Assembly: GCA_020634625.1 (NCBI GenBank)
Contig: JACKBJ010000018.1
Span: forward strand, 1 to 64,000
Reading direction: 5' to 3'
DNA: 64,000 bases
Origin: Caldilineae bacterium
GTDB taxonomy: Bacteria > Chloroflexota > Anaerolineae > Epilineales > Epilineaceae
Shown here: in pieces, positions 37,077 to 45,713 of the stretch
Layout of the letters: each line of letters opens with the position of its first letter
Position numbering within the stretch: position 1 is the stretch's first letter
Made by a program: the position numbers and the translations under genes
Notes under the pieces: model-generated
Told to the model about the DNA's origin: nothing
Seen by the model: only the letters and a program-made list of their open reading frames with translations
Databases searched by the model: none

Positions 37077-37624
37077 ACCAGCCCCGCCAAGTCCCCGCGC
37101 CCACCCCGTCGTCGCATCACGGCCTCTCGCAAGACGAGGTCAGGGCACTGCTGCACCAGCTGCGCGAACGCCGCATCACGCGCAACGTCAACCAGAGCTT
37201 CGCCGAGCGGCTGACCTTCGGCCAGCGCATGTCCGACGGCCTGGCGCGGGCCGCCGGCAGCTGGGCCTTCATCCTCGGCTTCAGCGGCATCCTGGCCGCC
37301 TGGGTCCTGATCAACGCCCGGCTGCTGGCCAAGCCCTTCGACCCCTTCCCCTTCATCCTGCTCAACCTGATCCTCTCGACGCTGGCGGCCCTGCAGGCGC
37401 CGATCATCATGATGAGCCAGAACCGGCAGGCGGCGAAGGACCGCTTGCAAGCCGACCACGACTACGAGATCAACCTCAAGGCCGAAGCCGAGATCGCCGG
37501 CCTGCACCTCAAGCTCGATGCCCTGCGCGAGACGCAGTGGCACGAGCTGCTGCAGGTCCAGCAGGAGCAGATCGGGATGCTGCAGCGCCTGGTCGCCCGG
37601 CTGGCCGAAGAGAACGGCGACTGA
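37073..37624 (+). CDS. DUF1003 membrane protein
   Basis: 183 aa. The sequence before the first helix (FAERLTFGQRMSDGLARAAG) and the helix pair, followed by LQAPIIMMSQNRQAAKDR, are diagnostic of DUF1003. A C-terminal coiled-coil-like tail follows. The family has no established function. The ATG overlaps the upstream stop by 4 bases, so it is cotranslated with the MprF-like genes. Confidence 0.85.
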   Translation: MNQPRQVPAPTPSSHHGLSQDEVRALLHQLRERRITRNVNQSFAERLTFGQRMSDGLARAAGSWAFILGFSGILAAWVLINARLLAKPFDPFPFILLNLILSTLAALQAPIIMMSQNRQAAKDRLQADHDYEINLKAEAEIAGLHLKLDALRETQWHELLQVQQEQIGMLQRLVARLAEENGD

Positions 37625-37716
37625 GCCCTGGCCCAGGCCCGGCGCCGCGGAGTGCGGGTGCTCGGCCATCGACCGCCCAGCCCTGGCTGCCGCCAGGACG
37701 CGCGAGGAGTGCCGAC

Positions 37717-38355
37717 ATGCAGCTCGACCGATTCACCATCCACGACGCACACCTCAGCCACCTCGGCATCGGCGGCTGGAGCGTCTCGATCGCCCCGGCC
37801 GACCAGCCGCGGGTCAACGTCGCGCGTCGCGTGCACGCGCGCGTCGTCGATCCGGAAGGCGACGTGGTCGAGTCCAGCTTCGAGCCGGTCGTGACGCCGG
37901 CCGGTCGCTGGCGCGTCTGCCCGGGTCGGGTGCGGCTCCTGACCAGCCAGGACGGCGAGTGGGAATACTTCTGCAGCGGCGGCGAGATCGAGACCCGCCT
38001 CGATGGCGAGCGCCTCGATTGCAGCCTCCGCTCGAGCGCGCCGATCCTGCCGCTCAGCTCCGAGCGCGAGACCCTGGCCGATCAGCTGGCCGAGGAGATG
38101 GCGCTGCGCATCGCCGAGGCCCGGGCCGGCGCCGACGATCTGAACGATTTCGACCGGCGCCTGGCCGCCTTGGAGCCGATGGGCTTCTACACGGCGCTCC
38201 TGGCCGACATCTTGGACGACTATCGCGACAAACCGGACCTGCGCCGGGTCTTTCACGCATTGGACGCGGCGGCGCGGCAGGAGCGCGAGACGCTGCGCGG
38301 GGCCGGTCACTGGCCGGCCAGCCCCCTGGACTGGCGCACCGTGGTCGGGGCCTAG
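37717..38355 (+). CDS. Uncharacterised protein
   Basis: 212 aa. The ATG at 37717 follows GAGGAG at 7 bases, a convincing start. I recognise no family. The first two thirds are mostly beta-like with GIGGWSVSI and GEWEYFCSGGEIETRL; the last third is helical and acidic. Two Cys occur (RVCPG and YFCSG), with no signal peptide or membrane helix, so it is probably cytoplasmic. It lies 92 bases after the DUF1003 gene on the same strand and may be the last gene of that operon. Confidence 0.6.
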   Translation: MQLDRFTIHDAHLSHLGIGGWSVSIAPADQPRVNVARRVHARVVDPEGDVVESSFEPVVTPAGRWRVCPGRVRLLTSQDGEWEYFCSGGEIETRLDGERLDCSLRSSAPILPLSSERETLADQLAEEMALRIAEARAGADDLNDFDRRLAALEPMGFYTALLADILDDYRDKPDLRRVFHALDAAARQERETLRGAGHWPASPLDWRTVVGA

Positions 38356-38418
38356 GACGAGTCGACAAGCCCCGTTTCGGCTGCACGCCGCTGTTGACCG
38401 GGCTTCGCGCGGCGCGCC

Positions 38419-39438
38419 TCAATCGCTCCAGCGGAGCGCGACCGGACCGTCGATGCCCGGCAGCGGCAGCCCGGCGGCCTCGTCCTCGACCGCGCACCGC
38501 TCGGCGGCCTCGAGGCGGCGCCACGGCGAGACGCTCAGCCGGCCCGCCGCGCGCCGCCAGCTGCCGACGATCTCGCCGTCCACGAGCACGGCGCCCGGCC
38601 AGACCCGCGTCGGCCAGAGCTCGCGACGATGCGCGGCGTCCTCGACCAGCAGCTCGCGGTCGGCGCCCTGGAGCAGGGTGTAGGCGTCGCCGCTGGGGAG
38701 CAGTCGGGCGGCCGCCGCCGGGCCCGGCGCGGCACGCAGCGCGGCCTCGTCCCGGGCCAGGATCCAGGCCTCCCCGATCGGCATCCTCACCCGCGTTCGC
38801 TCCGACCCGAGCGCCTCGAAGATCGCGATGCCTTGCCGCGCCGCGATCCCGGCCCAGGTCGCGAAGGCCCGCGGCGTGGCGGGCCCGAAGACATGCAGGT
38901 AGCGGCGCGCGAGCTCGAGCCTGGCCTGCTCCGGATCGACGTCCGGCGGCGGCGCGATCCAGATCGTCGGCTGTCGCGCGCCGTCCCAGCGCAGGAGCAC
39001 CCGGCCGGTCGGCGCCGCGTAGCGAAGGCGGTTGGGCTCGACGCCCAGGGCGCGACCCGCCTCGCCGAAGGGCATCCGGCCGTCGCCGAGCCGCGCCTGC
39101 AGTCGGTCGGCCAGGGCCTCCCCCAACCGGGCCTTCGCGCCGTCGGCGCGGCGTCCGAGCGTGAAGATCGCCCGATCCCGGGCCGCGACCACGTAGACGC
39201 TGTAGCGCGGGCCCCAGAGCTGGATCAGCGACGGGTGGTCCAGCAGCGTCGGATGGCTGCCCTCGACGCGGGCATGGAGCGACAGCAGCGCCGCGCGCGG
39301 CATGCTGTCCTGCAGACCGGCCCAAGCCGCTCGATGCAGCGACGTCGGTCCGGCGGGCAGCCGCGCGTCGAGCGCACCGGCATGGCGCCGGAAGGCCAGG
39401 ATCTGGCGCCGTGTCAGGTCCAGCGCGGGCGGGGTCAT
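38419..39438 (-). CDS. Winged-helix DNA-binding protein of the HTH_42 (AlkZ/YcaQ) family
   Basis: 339 aa from the ATG at 39438; no ribosome site is obvious and an upstream extension is of low complexity, so the start is not certain. The N-terminal LTRRQILAFRRHAGAL, the HPSLIQLWGPRYSVYVV segment, TPRAFATWAGI and the late LLVDGEIVGSWRR match the HTH_42 family, which includes the DNA glycosylases AlkZ and YcaQ that excise alkylated bases or unhook crosslinks. The catalytic QxD/QxQ motif of those enzymes was not located with confidence, so it may be a non-catalytic relative. Encoded alone, convergent with the 37717 gene. Confidence 0.7.
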   Translation of the reverse strand: MTPPALDLTRRQILAFRRHAGALDARLPAGPTSLHRAAWAGLQDSMPRAALLSLHARVEGSHPTLLDHPSLIQLWGPRYSVYVVAARDRAIFTLGRRADGAKARLGEALADRLQARLGDGRMPFGEAGRALGVEPNRLRYAAPTGRVLLRWDGARQPTIWIAPPPDVDPEQARLELARRYLHVFGPATPRAFATWAGIAARQGIAIFEALGSERTRVRMPIGEAWILARDEAALRAAPGPAAAARLLPSGDAYTLLQGADRELLVEDAAHRRELWPTRVWPGAVLVDGEIVGSWRRAAGRLSVSPWRRLEAAERCAVEDEAAGLPLPGIDGPVALRWSD

Positions 39439-39830
39439 CGCCGCCCGCCGCCGGCCGCCCGGGCACGCCGTCGCCGCATGGTGGGCCTCGCTCGGCTCGC
39501 ATGGGGAACCCCGGAACCGGTCGCCTGCGCCCGGCTCGCGGCCGCGCTGGCGACCGCGGGGCGGAGTCTGGCCGAGGTTCGACCGTCCGTCAAGCGCCGC
39601 AGGCTGCCGGCCGTGCCGTCGCCGTGCGGCGGGCCGGGGCAGCGCGTGGCGGGCGGCGGCGCGCCGCCGGGCCATCGGCACTTGTCCCGCGGCCCAGGGC
39701 GCGCGCGTCCAAACGCGCGATCGCGGGACGCGAGCCGCCGCCCCCGGGCCGGTGGCCGGGGACGGCGTCGAGGGTCGCGGATCGGTCCGGTCGCAGGGCG
39801 CGCCCCGGGCCGACGAGGCTTGCGCGGTGC
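39439..39830. other. Intergenic region between hsp20 and the HTH_42 gene
   Basis: 392 bases of very GC-rich sequence with frames open in several registers but no recognisable protein. The only structure seen is the nested hairpin at 39684-39729. Confidence 0.5.
39684..39729 (-). terminator. Nested hairpin downstream of hsp20
   Basis: An outer 8-bp stem GTCCCGCG (39684-39691) with CGCGGGAC (39722-39729) encloses a 7-bp stem CGCGCGT-CCAA-ACGCGCG (39702-39719). It lies about 100 bases beyond the hsp20 stop and could end or stabilise its transcript. Confidence 0.35.
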
Positions 39831-40274
39831 CTAGACGGCCTTGACCTCGATCTTGCGCGGCTTGACGGCCTCGCTCTTGGGCAGACGCAGGGTCAGGATG
39901 CCGGCCTCGAAGCGGGCATCGACCTTGTCGACGTCGATCGGGGTCTGCAGCGCGAATCGGCGCTTGAACTCGCCCCGGCCGCGCTCGCGAAGCACCCAGG
40001 ACTTCTCGGCGTCGCGGGCCGGGATGGTGCCCGCCACCGTCAGGCTGTCCTTGTCGAAGGTGACCTCGACGTCCTCCGGCGCCACGCCGGGCAGGGACAC
40101 CTCGAGCACCACCTCGTCTTCGTTCTCGTAGGCATCGACCGCCGGGCGGATCTCGACGCCCTTGCCGTTGCCGTTGGCCGCGGGCGCGATGCCTTCGTTC
40201 ATGAATCGGTCCATCGCCTCGCGCAGCGTCACGAAGTCGCGCATCGGCTCCCAGCTCGTCACTCGCATGCTCAT
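39831..40274 (-). CDS. Small heat-shock protein Hsp20
   Basis: 147 aa if started at the ATG at 40274, which has AGGAGG 6 bases upstream; an ATG at 40280 lies directly on that ribosome site and is less likely. The alpha-crystallin domain is clear: VDAYENEDEVVLEVSLPGVA, VTFDKDSLTVAGTIPA and, near the end, the beta9 segment ARFEAGILTLRLPKSEAVKP. It forms oligomers that hold unfolded proteins during stress in an ATP-independent way. Two copies of a 17-bp element (40373-40411) lie upstream and are shared with clpB, suggesting heat-regulated repression. Confidence 0.93.
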   Translation of the reverse strand: MSMRVTSWEPMRDFVTLREAMDRFMNEGIAPAANGNGKGVEIRPAVDAYENEDEVVLEVSLPGVAPEDVEVTFDKDSLTVAGTIPARDAEKSWVLRERGRGEFKRRFALQTPIDVDKVDARFEAGILTLRLPKSEAVKPRKIEVKAV

Positions 40275-40372
40275 GTCCATCCTCCTGGATCCATCGGTCT
40301 GGTCGGCGGCGACCGCGTATCGGGCGGCGCCCGCCATCGGCTGTTTGACGCTCAGGAGGATACCGCGGGCGT

Positions 40373-40389
40373 GTTAGCGCTGCGCTAGG
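40373..40389. promoter_or_regulatory. Putative heat-shock operator, copy 2 (upstream of hsp20)
   Basis: GTTAG-CGCTGCG-CTAGG. It is identical to the clpB copy at 13 of 17 positions. A possible hsp20 -10 (TATCCT, minus strand, 40357-40362) would place this copy over the -35 position, where a repressor would block transcription. Confidence 0.5.
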
Positions 40390-40394
40390 CCAGC

Positions 40395-40411
40395 GTTAGA
40401 TCGGCGCTAAC
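40395..40411. promoter_or_regulatory. Putative heat-shock operator, copy 3 (upstream of hsp20)
   Basis: GTTAG-ATCGGCG-CTAAC, with perfect 5-bp arms and the same 7-base spacing. It overlaps the last codons and stop of modC, and its centre is 22 bases, about two helical turns, from copy 2. Confidence 0.5.
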
Positions 40412-41210
40412 GGTTCGTCGCCGCGCGCGGCCGGGCCTCGTCGCGGTCGCGGAGCAGGCTACGCGCATAGTCGCTGCCCGGCGCCGCGGCGATCGCCTCG
40501 GCCCTGCCACGCCCGGTCACCCGTCCGCCCTCCAGGATCAGCCAATGGTCGGTCAGGGCGCGGGCGACCTCGGCCTCGTGGGTGACCAGCAGCGCGCAGC
40601 GAGGCGCCTCCGGTCCGGCGAGCACGTCGGCCAGCAGCGCGATGGCCGAGGGCCGCGCCTCGGCGTCGAGGGCCGCGAAGGGCTCGTCCAGGAGCAGCAG
40701 GTCGGGCCGGATGGCCATCGCCCGGGCCAGCGCCACGCGCTGGGCCTGACCGGTCGAGAGCCGGTCGGCGCGCACATCGGCGATCGAGCCGAGGTCGAGG
40801 CGCGCCAGCCAGGCCTCCTCGATCGCGCGCCGGGCCTCCGCCGGCAGACGGCGCGCCCGCAGCCCGTAGCCCAGGTTCTGGCGCACGCTGAGCTGCGGGA
40901 AGAGCCGATGCGACTGGAAGACGACGCCGATGCCGCGGCGCTGCGGAGGACGGCAGTCGCCCTGCTCGGCATCCTCGAGCAGGCGGCCGGCCAGCTCGAC
41001 CCGGCCCTCGTCCAGACGCAGCAGGCCGGCCAGGGCCAGCACCAGGGTGCTCTTGCCGGCCCCGTTCGGCCCCAGCACCGCCAAGGTCTCGCCCTCCGCC
41101 AGCTCGAAGGCCAGGCGCAGCTCGAACGCGCCGCGCCGCACCCGGGCGTCCATGGCCAGCGCCCGGGTGGACGGGGTCGGCGCGCCGGGATCAGCCACGC
41201 GCCGGGCCAC
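40407..41210 (-). CDS. modC: Molybdate-type ABC transporter ATP-binding protein
   Basis: 267 aa from a GTG at 41210 that overlaps the permease gene by 20 bases; a GTG at 41198 or the ATG at 41153 are alternatives. Walker A is LGPNGAGKST, the signature is LSTGQAQRVALARA (Gln/Thr for the usual SGGQ), and Walker B is LLLDEPFAALD followed by the H-loop LLVTHE. ModC proteins usually carry a C-terminal molybdate-binding TOBE domain; this one is short and ends soon after the nucleotide-binding domain, so regulation by bound oxyanion is probably absent. It powers the ModB permease. Confidence 0.85.
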   Translation of the reverse strand: MARRVADPGAPTPSTRALAMDARVRRGAFELRLAFELAEGETLAVLGPNGAGKSTLVLALAGLLRLDEGRVELAGRLLEDAEQGDCRPPQRRGIGVVFQSHRLFPQLSVRQNLGYGLRARRLPAEARRAIEEAWLARLDLGSIADVRADRLSTGQAQRVALARAMAIRPDLLLLDEPFAALDAEARPSAIALLADVLAGPEAPRCALLVTHEAEVARALTDHWLILEGGRVTGRGRAEAIAAAPGSDYARSLLRDRDEARPRAATNR

Positions 41211-42042
41211 CGAGGAGCTGCCCGCGCAGCGCCACCAGGACCGCCAACGAGACCGCCATCAGGAGCGCGCCGAGCAGCACCGCCGCGTCCGGGTCGCTCT
41301 GCAGGGCCTGGAAGACGGCCAGGGGCAGGGTGCGGGTCCGGCCGGCCAGGTTGCCGGCGAAGGTGATGGTGGCGCCGAACTCTCCCAGGGCCCGGGCCCA
41401 GGCCAGGGCGGCGCCGGCCAGGATCGAGGGCCGCAGCGCCGGCAGCGTCACCGTGCGCAGGATCATCCAGCGCGAGGCGCCCAGGCTGGCCGCGGCCTCC
41501 TCGAGACGCCAGTCGGCCGAGCTCAGGCCCGCCTCCAGGGTCACGACCAGGAAGGGCGCGGCGACGAAGGTGGCGGCCAGAACGGCGCCAGCGGTCGAAA
41601 AGGGCAGCTCGACGCCGCGCGCCGAGAGCCAGGGGCCGAGCAGCCCGCGGCGGCCGAAGGCGGTCAACAGGGCCACGCCGGCGACCACCGGCGGCAGCAC
41701 CATCGGCAACATCACCAGCGCGCGCAGCCAGGCGCGGCCGGGGAACTCGCAGCGCGCCAGCAGCCAGGCCAGCGGAAAGCCGAAGGTCAGGGCCAGCGCG
41801 GTGGCCCAGAGCGAGGCCAGGAGCGAGAGCCGGAGCGCATCGAGGGTGGTCGGCCGGGTCAGCCGGGCCAGGGCGCCCTCCCAGGGCACGCGCAGCACCA
41901 GGCCCAGGATCGGCAGGCCGAAGAAGGCCAGGCCCAGGCCCGCCAGGAGCAGGAGCAGCAGCGTGGCCGGCCCCTCGCCCCGCAGCCGACCCAGGGCGCG
42001 CCGGGCCGACGCGCGCGGGCGCGCCAGCCCGATCCGGCTCAC
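41191..42042 (-). CDS. modB: Molybdate-type ABC transporter permease
   Basis: 283 aa from a GTG at 42042 whose GTGA overlaps the stop of modA, a sign of coupling. It has about six membrane helices and the EAA loop with the coupling motif EEAAASLGASRWMILRTVTLP, followed by GALAWARALGEFGATITFAG, typical of ModB/CysT/TupB permeases. It forms the membrane channel with ModC for an oxyanion delivered by ModA. Molybdate, tungstate and sulfate permeases cannot be separated from this sequence alone. Confidence 0.88.
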   Translation of the reverse strand: MSRIGLARPRASARRALGRLRGEGPATLLLLLLAGLGLAFFGLPILGLVLRVPWEGALARLTRPTTLDALRLSLLASLWATALALTFGFPLAWLLARCEFPGRAWLRALVMLPMVLPPVVAGVALLTAFGRRGLLGPWLSARGVELPFSTAGAVLAATFVAAPFLVVTLEAGLSSADWRLEEAAASLGASRWMILRTVTLPALRPSILAGAALAWARALGEFGATITFAGNLAGRTRTLPLAVFQALQSDPDAAVLLGALLMAVSLAVLVALRGQLLGGPARG

Positions 42043-42878
42043 GGGGTCTCGAATCCTCGCGCCCTGAGGGCCGTGACGGCCTGCGGGTCGAAGAGGAAGT
42101 CCAGGAAGGCGTCCGCGCCGGCCGGCTCGGGCGCCGCGCGCAGGCGGGCGGCCGGGTAGCTCGCCCGCAGGCTGACCGAGGGCGGCAGGGCCAGGGTGCT
42201 CAGCTCGCCGGCGACGGCTGGCGTCACATCGCTGACGTAGACCATGCCGGCATCGGCTTCGCCCAGCAGGACCTTGCCGACGACCCCCTTGACGTCCAGC
42301 TCCTCCGAGACCAGGTTGACCTCGGCCGCCGGCCAGGCGCCCAGCTGGCGCAGGGCCTCGCGCGCGTAGCGGCCGGCCGGCACCTCGGGTCCGGCCAGGA
42401 CCAGGCGCAGGCCCGGCCGGGACAGGTCGGAGGGGCGGCGCAGCGGCGGGTCGAGGTCCAGGGCCGTGATCAAGGCCAGGCGGTTGTGGACGAAGGTGCG
42501 CGGCGGCTCGACCAGCTGCGCCTCGATCAGCCGTGCCATCTGTCGCTCGTCGGCCGCCGCGAAGACGTCGGCGCGCGCGCCCTCGAGCAGCTGGGTGGCG
42601 AGGGCGTCCGAGCCCGCGAAGTTGAAGACCAGGCGGTAGCCGGGCTGGGCGGCCTCGAAGTCGGGCGCCAGCGACTCGAAGGCCTCGGTCAGCGAGGCGG
42701 CGGCGAAGACGCGCAGATCGACCGGATCCCCCAGGCCGCGCTCGACGGCACAGCCGGCCAGCAGCCCCAGCAGGCCGACCAGCGCCAGCGCCCGACCGGC
42801 CAGGAACGCGCCCGACCGCCGACCGGCCGGGCCGGTCGGCTGCGGGGGATGGGGCCTGCGGAGGGGTCTGCCGGACAT
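42039..42878 (-). CDS. modA: Molybdate-type ABC transporter substrate-binding lipoprotein
   Basis: 279 aa from the ATG at 42878. A lipoprotein signal ends in LLGLLAGC, so the protein is lipid-anchored outside the membrane. The mature start VDLRVFAAASLTEAFESLAP and the FNFAGSDALATQLLEGARADVFAAAD block are diagnostic of ModA, including Ser and Asp ligands for the oxyanion; AGRYAREAL and GEADAGMVYVSDV follow. First gene of modABC. Molybdenum is needed by molybdopterin enzymes such as formate dehydrogenases, some of which contain selenocysteine, but none is encoded in this window. Confidence 0.9.
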   Translation of the reverse strand: MSGRPLRRPHPPQPTGPAGRRSGAFLAGRALALVGLLGLLAGCAVERGLGDPVDLRVFAAASLTEAFESLAPDFEAAQPGYRLVFNFAGSDALATQLLEGARADVFAAADERQMARLIEAQLVEPPRTFVHNRLALITALDLDPPLRRPSDLSRPGLRLVLAGPEVPAGRYAREALRQLGAWPAAEVNLVSEELDVKGVVGKVLLGEADAGMVYVSDVTPAVAGELSTLALPPSVSLRASYPAARLRAAPEPAGADAFLDFLFDPQAVTALRARGFETP

Positions 42879-42940
42879 GCCGCAAGCATAGTGCCGCGCC
42901 GACCGGCGGTCCAGACCCGCCGACGCCCGGCCGGCTGTCT

Positions 42941-42968
42941 TTCCCGGGCCATCGCGCTCGTGTATAAT
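42941..42968 (+). promoter_or_regulatory. Probable promoter of the lipoprotein gene
   Basis: TATAAT at 42963-42968 with TTCCCG at 42941-42946, 16 bases apart, in the region divergent from modA. The -35 is a weak match. Confidence 0.5.
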
Positions 42969-43067
42969 CCGCCGCCGTTCGCTGCGGCCGACGCGACTCG
43001 CGGGCGCCGATCGCGCATCGCGTCGCCGACGCGGCGCCGCATCCGCCGACTCCTGGGGGGGAAGAGC

Positions 43068-43607
43068 ATGACCCGTCATTCGACCCGATCGAGCCTGGCC
43101 GCGGCCAGCCTGAGCTGCCTGCTGCTGCTGTCCGGCTGCGGCGGACGCGAAACCAGCGAGCCCGAGGCGCAGGCCACCCTGGCGCCGCCCACCGAAGCCG
43201 CGCCGCCCACCGTCGTGGCTCGGATGGAGCCAACGGCCACCGCCACGGTCGATCCGGCGGCCGAGCCGATGGCGGCGGTGGCCAGCGAGGGCCTGCCGGG
43301 CATCGTGGTGCCCGCGGCGGCCGAGCTGGTCGAGCTGGTCGAAGCCGGCGAGGACACCGATGCCCGCGCCGACTACCGCATCGACGTCGAGGGCGTCGAC
43401 GGCGACGCGCTCTATGCCTGGTTCAGCACCGAGCTGCCCAAGCTGGGCTGGGGCGAGCCCGAGGACCGCGACGGCGCGCTGATCTTCCTGCACGAGACCG
43501 AGCTCGGCCAGCGCTTCGCCGAGCTGGGCCAGAAGCGCACCGCGACGCTCATCTTCGATCCGACCGACGACATCGACGTCTCCATCCTGGTCGAGGCGCC
43601 GAACTGA
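43068..43607 (+). CDS. Uncharacterised lipoprotein
   Basis: 179 aa. The ATG at 43068 follows GGGGGGGAAG. A signal peptide ends in the lipobox LLLSGC. A Thr/Pro/Glu-rich linker (about 30-75) leads to a folded domain of about 100 residues with ELVEAGEDTDARADYRIDVE and DALYAWFSTELPKLGWGEP. This resembles the small domain in other Gram-positive-type lipoproteins in which the A-W-F-x-x-x-L-P segment recurs, but I cannot name the family. Anchored on the outer face of the membrane; function unknown. Confidence 0.65.
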   Translation: MTRHSTRSSLAAASLSCLLLLSGCGGRETSEPEAQATLAPPTEAAPPTVVARMEPTATATVDPAAEPMAAVASEGLPGIVVPAAAELVELVEAGEDTDARADYRIDVEGVDGDALYAWFSTELPKLGWGEPEDRDGALIFLHETELGQRFAELGQKRTATLIFDPTDDIDVSILVEAPN

Positions 43608-43650
43608 GCCGAGCGGACGCGACGAAGCGGGACCGGCCAGGGGCATCGGC

Positions 43651-43959
43651 ATGAGAGATCCGGGTGCGCTCGATGCGCTGACGATCGTCTTCTTTCCGGA
43701 GGGCGCCGAGCTGCCTGCGGCCATCCTGAGCTGGCGGGCGCGCAACCCCGACTGGCGCAAGCCGGTCGAGGAGCGGATCATCTGTCCGGTCTGCGGTCTG
43801 CCGGTCGCCGCGATCGCCGACTACGCGCTGCTGGACGATGCCGCGCTGCGCGAGGCGCTGCGCGAGTTCCGCGAGGCGCACCTGCGGACGGCCTGTTCCG
43901 ACCATTGGTGGCCCAGCCTCGAGCACTGGGCCTACGTCGAGAGCCAGTCGCGCCCCTAG
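43651..43959 (+). CDS. Small protein with CxxC motif
   Basis: 102 aa from the ATG at 43651; an AGGGGC sequence about 8 bases upstream is a modest ribosome site. It contains IICPVCGLPV, a CxxC pair that could bind zinc with the later Cys-x-x-His (ACSDHWW), so a small zinc-ribbon-like fold is possible. It is 43 bases after the lipoprotein gene and may be cotranscribed. No family recognised; the coding call rests on the start context and composition. Confidence 0.5.
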   Translation: MRDPGALDALTIVFFPEGAELPAAILSWRARNPDWRKPVEERIICPVCGLPVAAIADYALLDDAALREALREFREAHLRTACSDHWWPSLEHWAYVESQSRP

Positions 43960-44079
43960 CGTCGTCGGGCGGCCGCGGCCGTCGCCACACCGGCCTGCGC
44001 GATTCCCGACACCCGCTCTCGAAGGCTCGGCGCACGCGGATCGCGTCCGGGAAGCCTGGATTCGAAGCAGCCGGACGAC

Positions 44080-44085
44080 TATAAT
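44080..44085 (+). promoter_or_regulatory. -10 box (TATAAT) before tRNA-Leu and tig-clpP-clpX
   Basis: Perfect TATAAT, 49 bases before the mature tRNA start. No strong -35. It may serve the tRNA and read through into tig. Confidence 0.5.
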
Positions 44086-44134
44086 GCGCTGCCGGCATGC
44101 GGTCGGGACTCGCTCGTACGGACCTCGACCGACA

Positions 44135-44217
44135 GGGGGAGTGGCGGAATTGGCAGACGCGCATGATTTAGGATCATGTGGGCATGGCCCGTGGGAGTTC
44201 GAGTCTCCCCTTCCCCA
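44135..44217 (+). tRNA. tRNA-Leu (anticodon UAG)
   Basis: 83 bases to the discriminator. The acceptor stem GGGGGAG pairs with CTTCCCC (one G-U), the anticodon stem CATGA/TCATG holds the loop TTTAGGA with anticodon TAG at 44169-44171, a long variable arm (GGGC/GCCC) marks a class II tRNA, and the T arm is GGGAG-TTCGAGT-CTCCC. Discriminator A. The 3' CCA is not fully encoded (ACCT follows), so it must be added by the CCA enzyme. Confidence 0.95.
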
Positions 44218-44292
44218 CCTTCGCGGCGTGGTCGGCGATGGCCGGTCGCATCGGCCGCCAATCGGATCGCGCCGCCTTCAGGAGCACGAGCT

Positions 44293-45675
44293 TTGAACAT
44301 CACCACCGAGCCGATCGAGCCGCGCCAGGTCAAGCTGACCGTCGAGGTGCCCGAGGCCCGTCTGACCCGCGCGATGGAACAGGTCGGGCGCGAGCTCTCC
44401 AAGCGCTACAAGGTGCCGGGCTACCGGCCCGGCAAGGTGCCGCTCAAGCGCATGATCGCCCTGCTCGGCGAGGAGGGCATCCGCCAGGAGGCCATCGAGG
44501 CGCTGGGCCGCGAGATCATGGCCGAAGCCATGCAGGAGACCGGCTCCCTGCCCGCCGCCCCGGTTCAGGTCGAGGTCGCCTCGGAGTCCCCGCTGACCTT
44601 CAGCGCCCTGGTTCCGCTGCCGCCCTTGGTCGATCTGGACGACTATCGCGCGCTGCGCCTGCCCGAGGCCGAGCCGCCGCCGGTCGACGCATCGGACGTC
44701 GATGCGCTGCTCGAGCGGCTGCGCCGCGATCTGGCCCAGCTGGCGCCGGTCGATCGGCCCGCCGAGGCCGAGGACGTGGTGGAGCTGTCGTTGACCGCCC
44801 GCAGGGCGGTGGCGGTGGCCGGCGACGAGGCGCCGCTGCTGCAGCACGAGCAGATCTGGATCACGCTCGACGAGGAAGGCGCCGGCCGCGCCGGCCTGCC
44901 CGCGGCGGTCATCGACGAGCTCATCGGCCTGAGCGCGAAGGGCAGCCATCGCTTCACGGTCACCTATCCCGAGGACTGGAGCGATGCGTCGCTCGGCGGC
45001 CGACCGGTGGCCTTCGAGGCGAGGGTCAACACGGTCTCGAGGCTGGAGCTGCCCGAGCTGGACGACGCCTTCGCCCAGCAGGTCAGCGACATGGACTCGC
45101 TCGAGGCCCTGCGGCGTCGGGCCGAGGAGGACATCGCGCTGCGCCGCCGCAACGAAGCCCGCGACGCCCATCTCGAAGCGGTCCTGGACCGCCTGGCCGA
45201 TCAGGCCCGCCTCGACTATCCGCCGGCGCTGCTCGAGCTGGAGCTGCGCGAGCTGGTCGGCGACCTGCGCGAGCGGGTCGAGCGCCAGGGCTTCGAGTGG
45301 AAGCGCTGGCTCGAGCTACAGGAGAAGAGCGAGGAGACCCTCTGGGCCGAGCTCGAGGCACAGGCCGAGCGCCAGCTGCGTCGCAGCCTGGTCATGCAAG
45401 CCTTCGTCGAGCAGGAGGGCATCGCCGTCTCGGAGGCCGAGATCCGCTCCGAGGTCGAGCGATTCAACGCCATCATGGCCAGCCTGCCCCGCGCTCAGCG
45501 CCCCGACGGCGACGATCTGCGCCGCCGCACCGCGAACCGCATCCTGACCGGTCGCGCCATCGAGCGCCTGCTCGACATCGCCGCCGGGCGGGTCGAGGCC
45601 GACGCGGCGGCCGAGGCGTCCAGCGACGCCGACGGCGCCGCGGTTGCCGATCCGACCGCGGAAACCAGCGCCTGA
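44293..45675 (+). CDS. tig: Trigger factor (ribosome-bound chaperone, prolyl isomerase)
   Basis: 460 aa with a TTG start at 44293; AGGAG lies 8 bases upstream and the N-terminus LNITTEPIEPRQVKLTVEVP aligns with trigger factors. The ribosome-binding tail has the signature GYRPGKVPLKRM (canonical GFRxGKxP). The PPIase domain follows (about 155-245) but looks diverged, with SLTARRAV and KGSHRFTVTYPEDW, and the helical C-terminal chaperone domain is rich in Glu/Arg. It folds nascent chains at the exit tunnel and heads the common tig-clpP-clpX cluster. The acidic Ala-rich tail after residue 430 is unstructured. Confidence 0.95.
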   Translation: MNITTEPIEPRQVKLTVEVPEARLTRAMEQVGRELSKRYKVPGYRPGKVPLKRMIALLGEEGIRQEAIEALGREIMAEAMQETGSLPAAPVQVEVASESPLTFSALVPLPPLVDLDDYRALRLPEAEPPPVDASDVDALLERLRRDLAQLAPVDRPAEAEDVVELSLTARRAVAVAGDEAPLLQHEQIWITLDEEGAGRAGLPAAVIDELIGLSAKGSHRFTVTYPEDWSDASLGGRPVAFEARVNTVSRLELPELDDAFAQQVSDMDSLEALRRRAEEDIALRRRNEARDAHLEAVLDRLADQARLDYPPALLELELRELVGDLRERVERQGFEWKRWLELQEKSEETLWAELEAQAERQLRRSLVMQAFVEQEGIAVSEAEIRSEVERFNAIMASLPRAQRPDGDDLRRRTANRILTGRAIERLLDIAAGRVEADAAAEASSDADGAAVADPTAETSA

Positions 45676-45713
45676 TGCGCAACCGCCCCAAGGACCCCGG
45701 AGGTCTGCACCGC

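Noticed and set aside
43651..43959. Second selenoprotein candidate
   Set aside because: The CPVC motif uses Cys codons and there is no in-frame TGA. No other CxxU-like TGA context was found in the genes examined.
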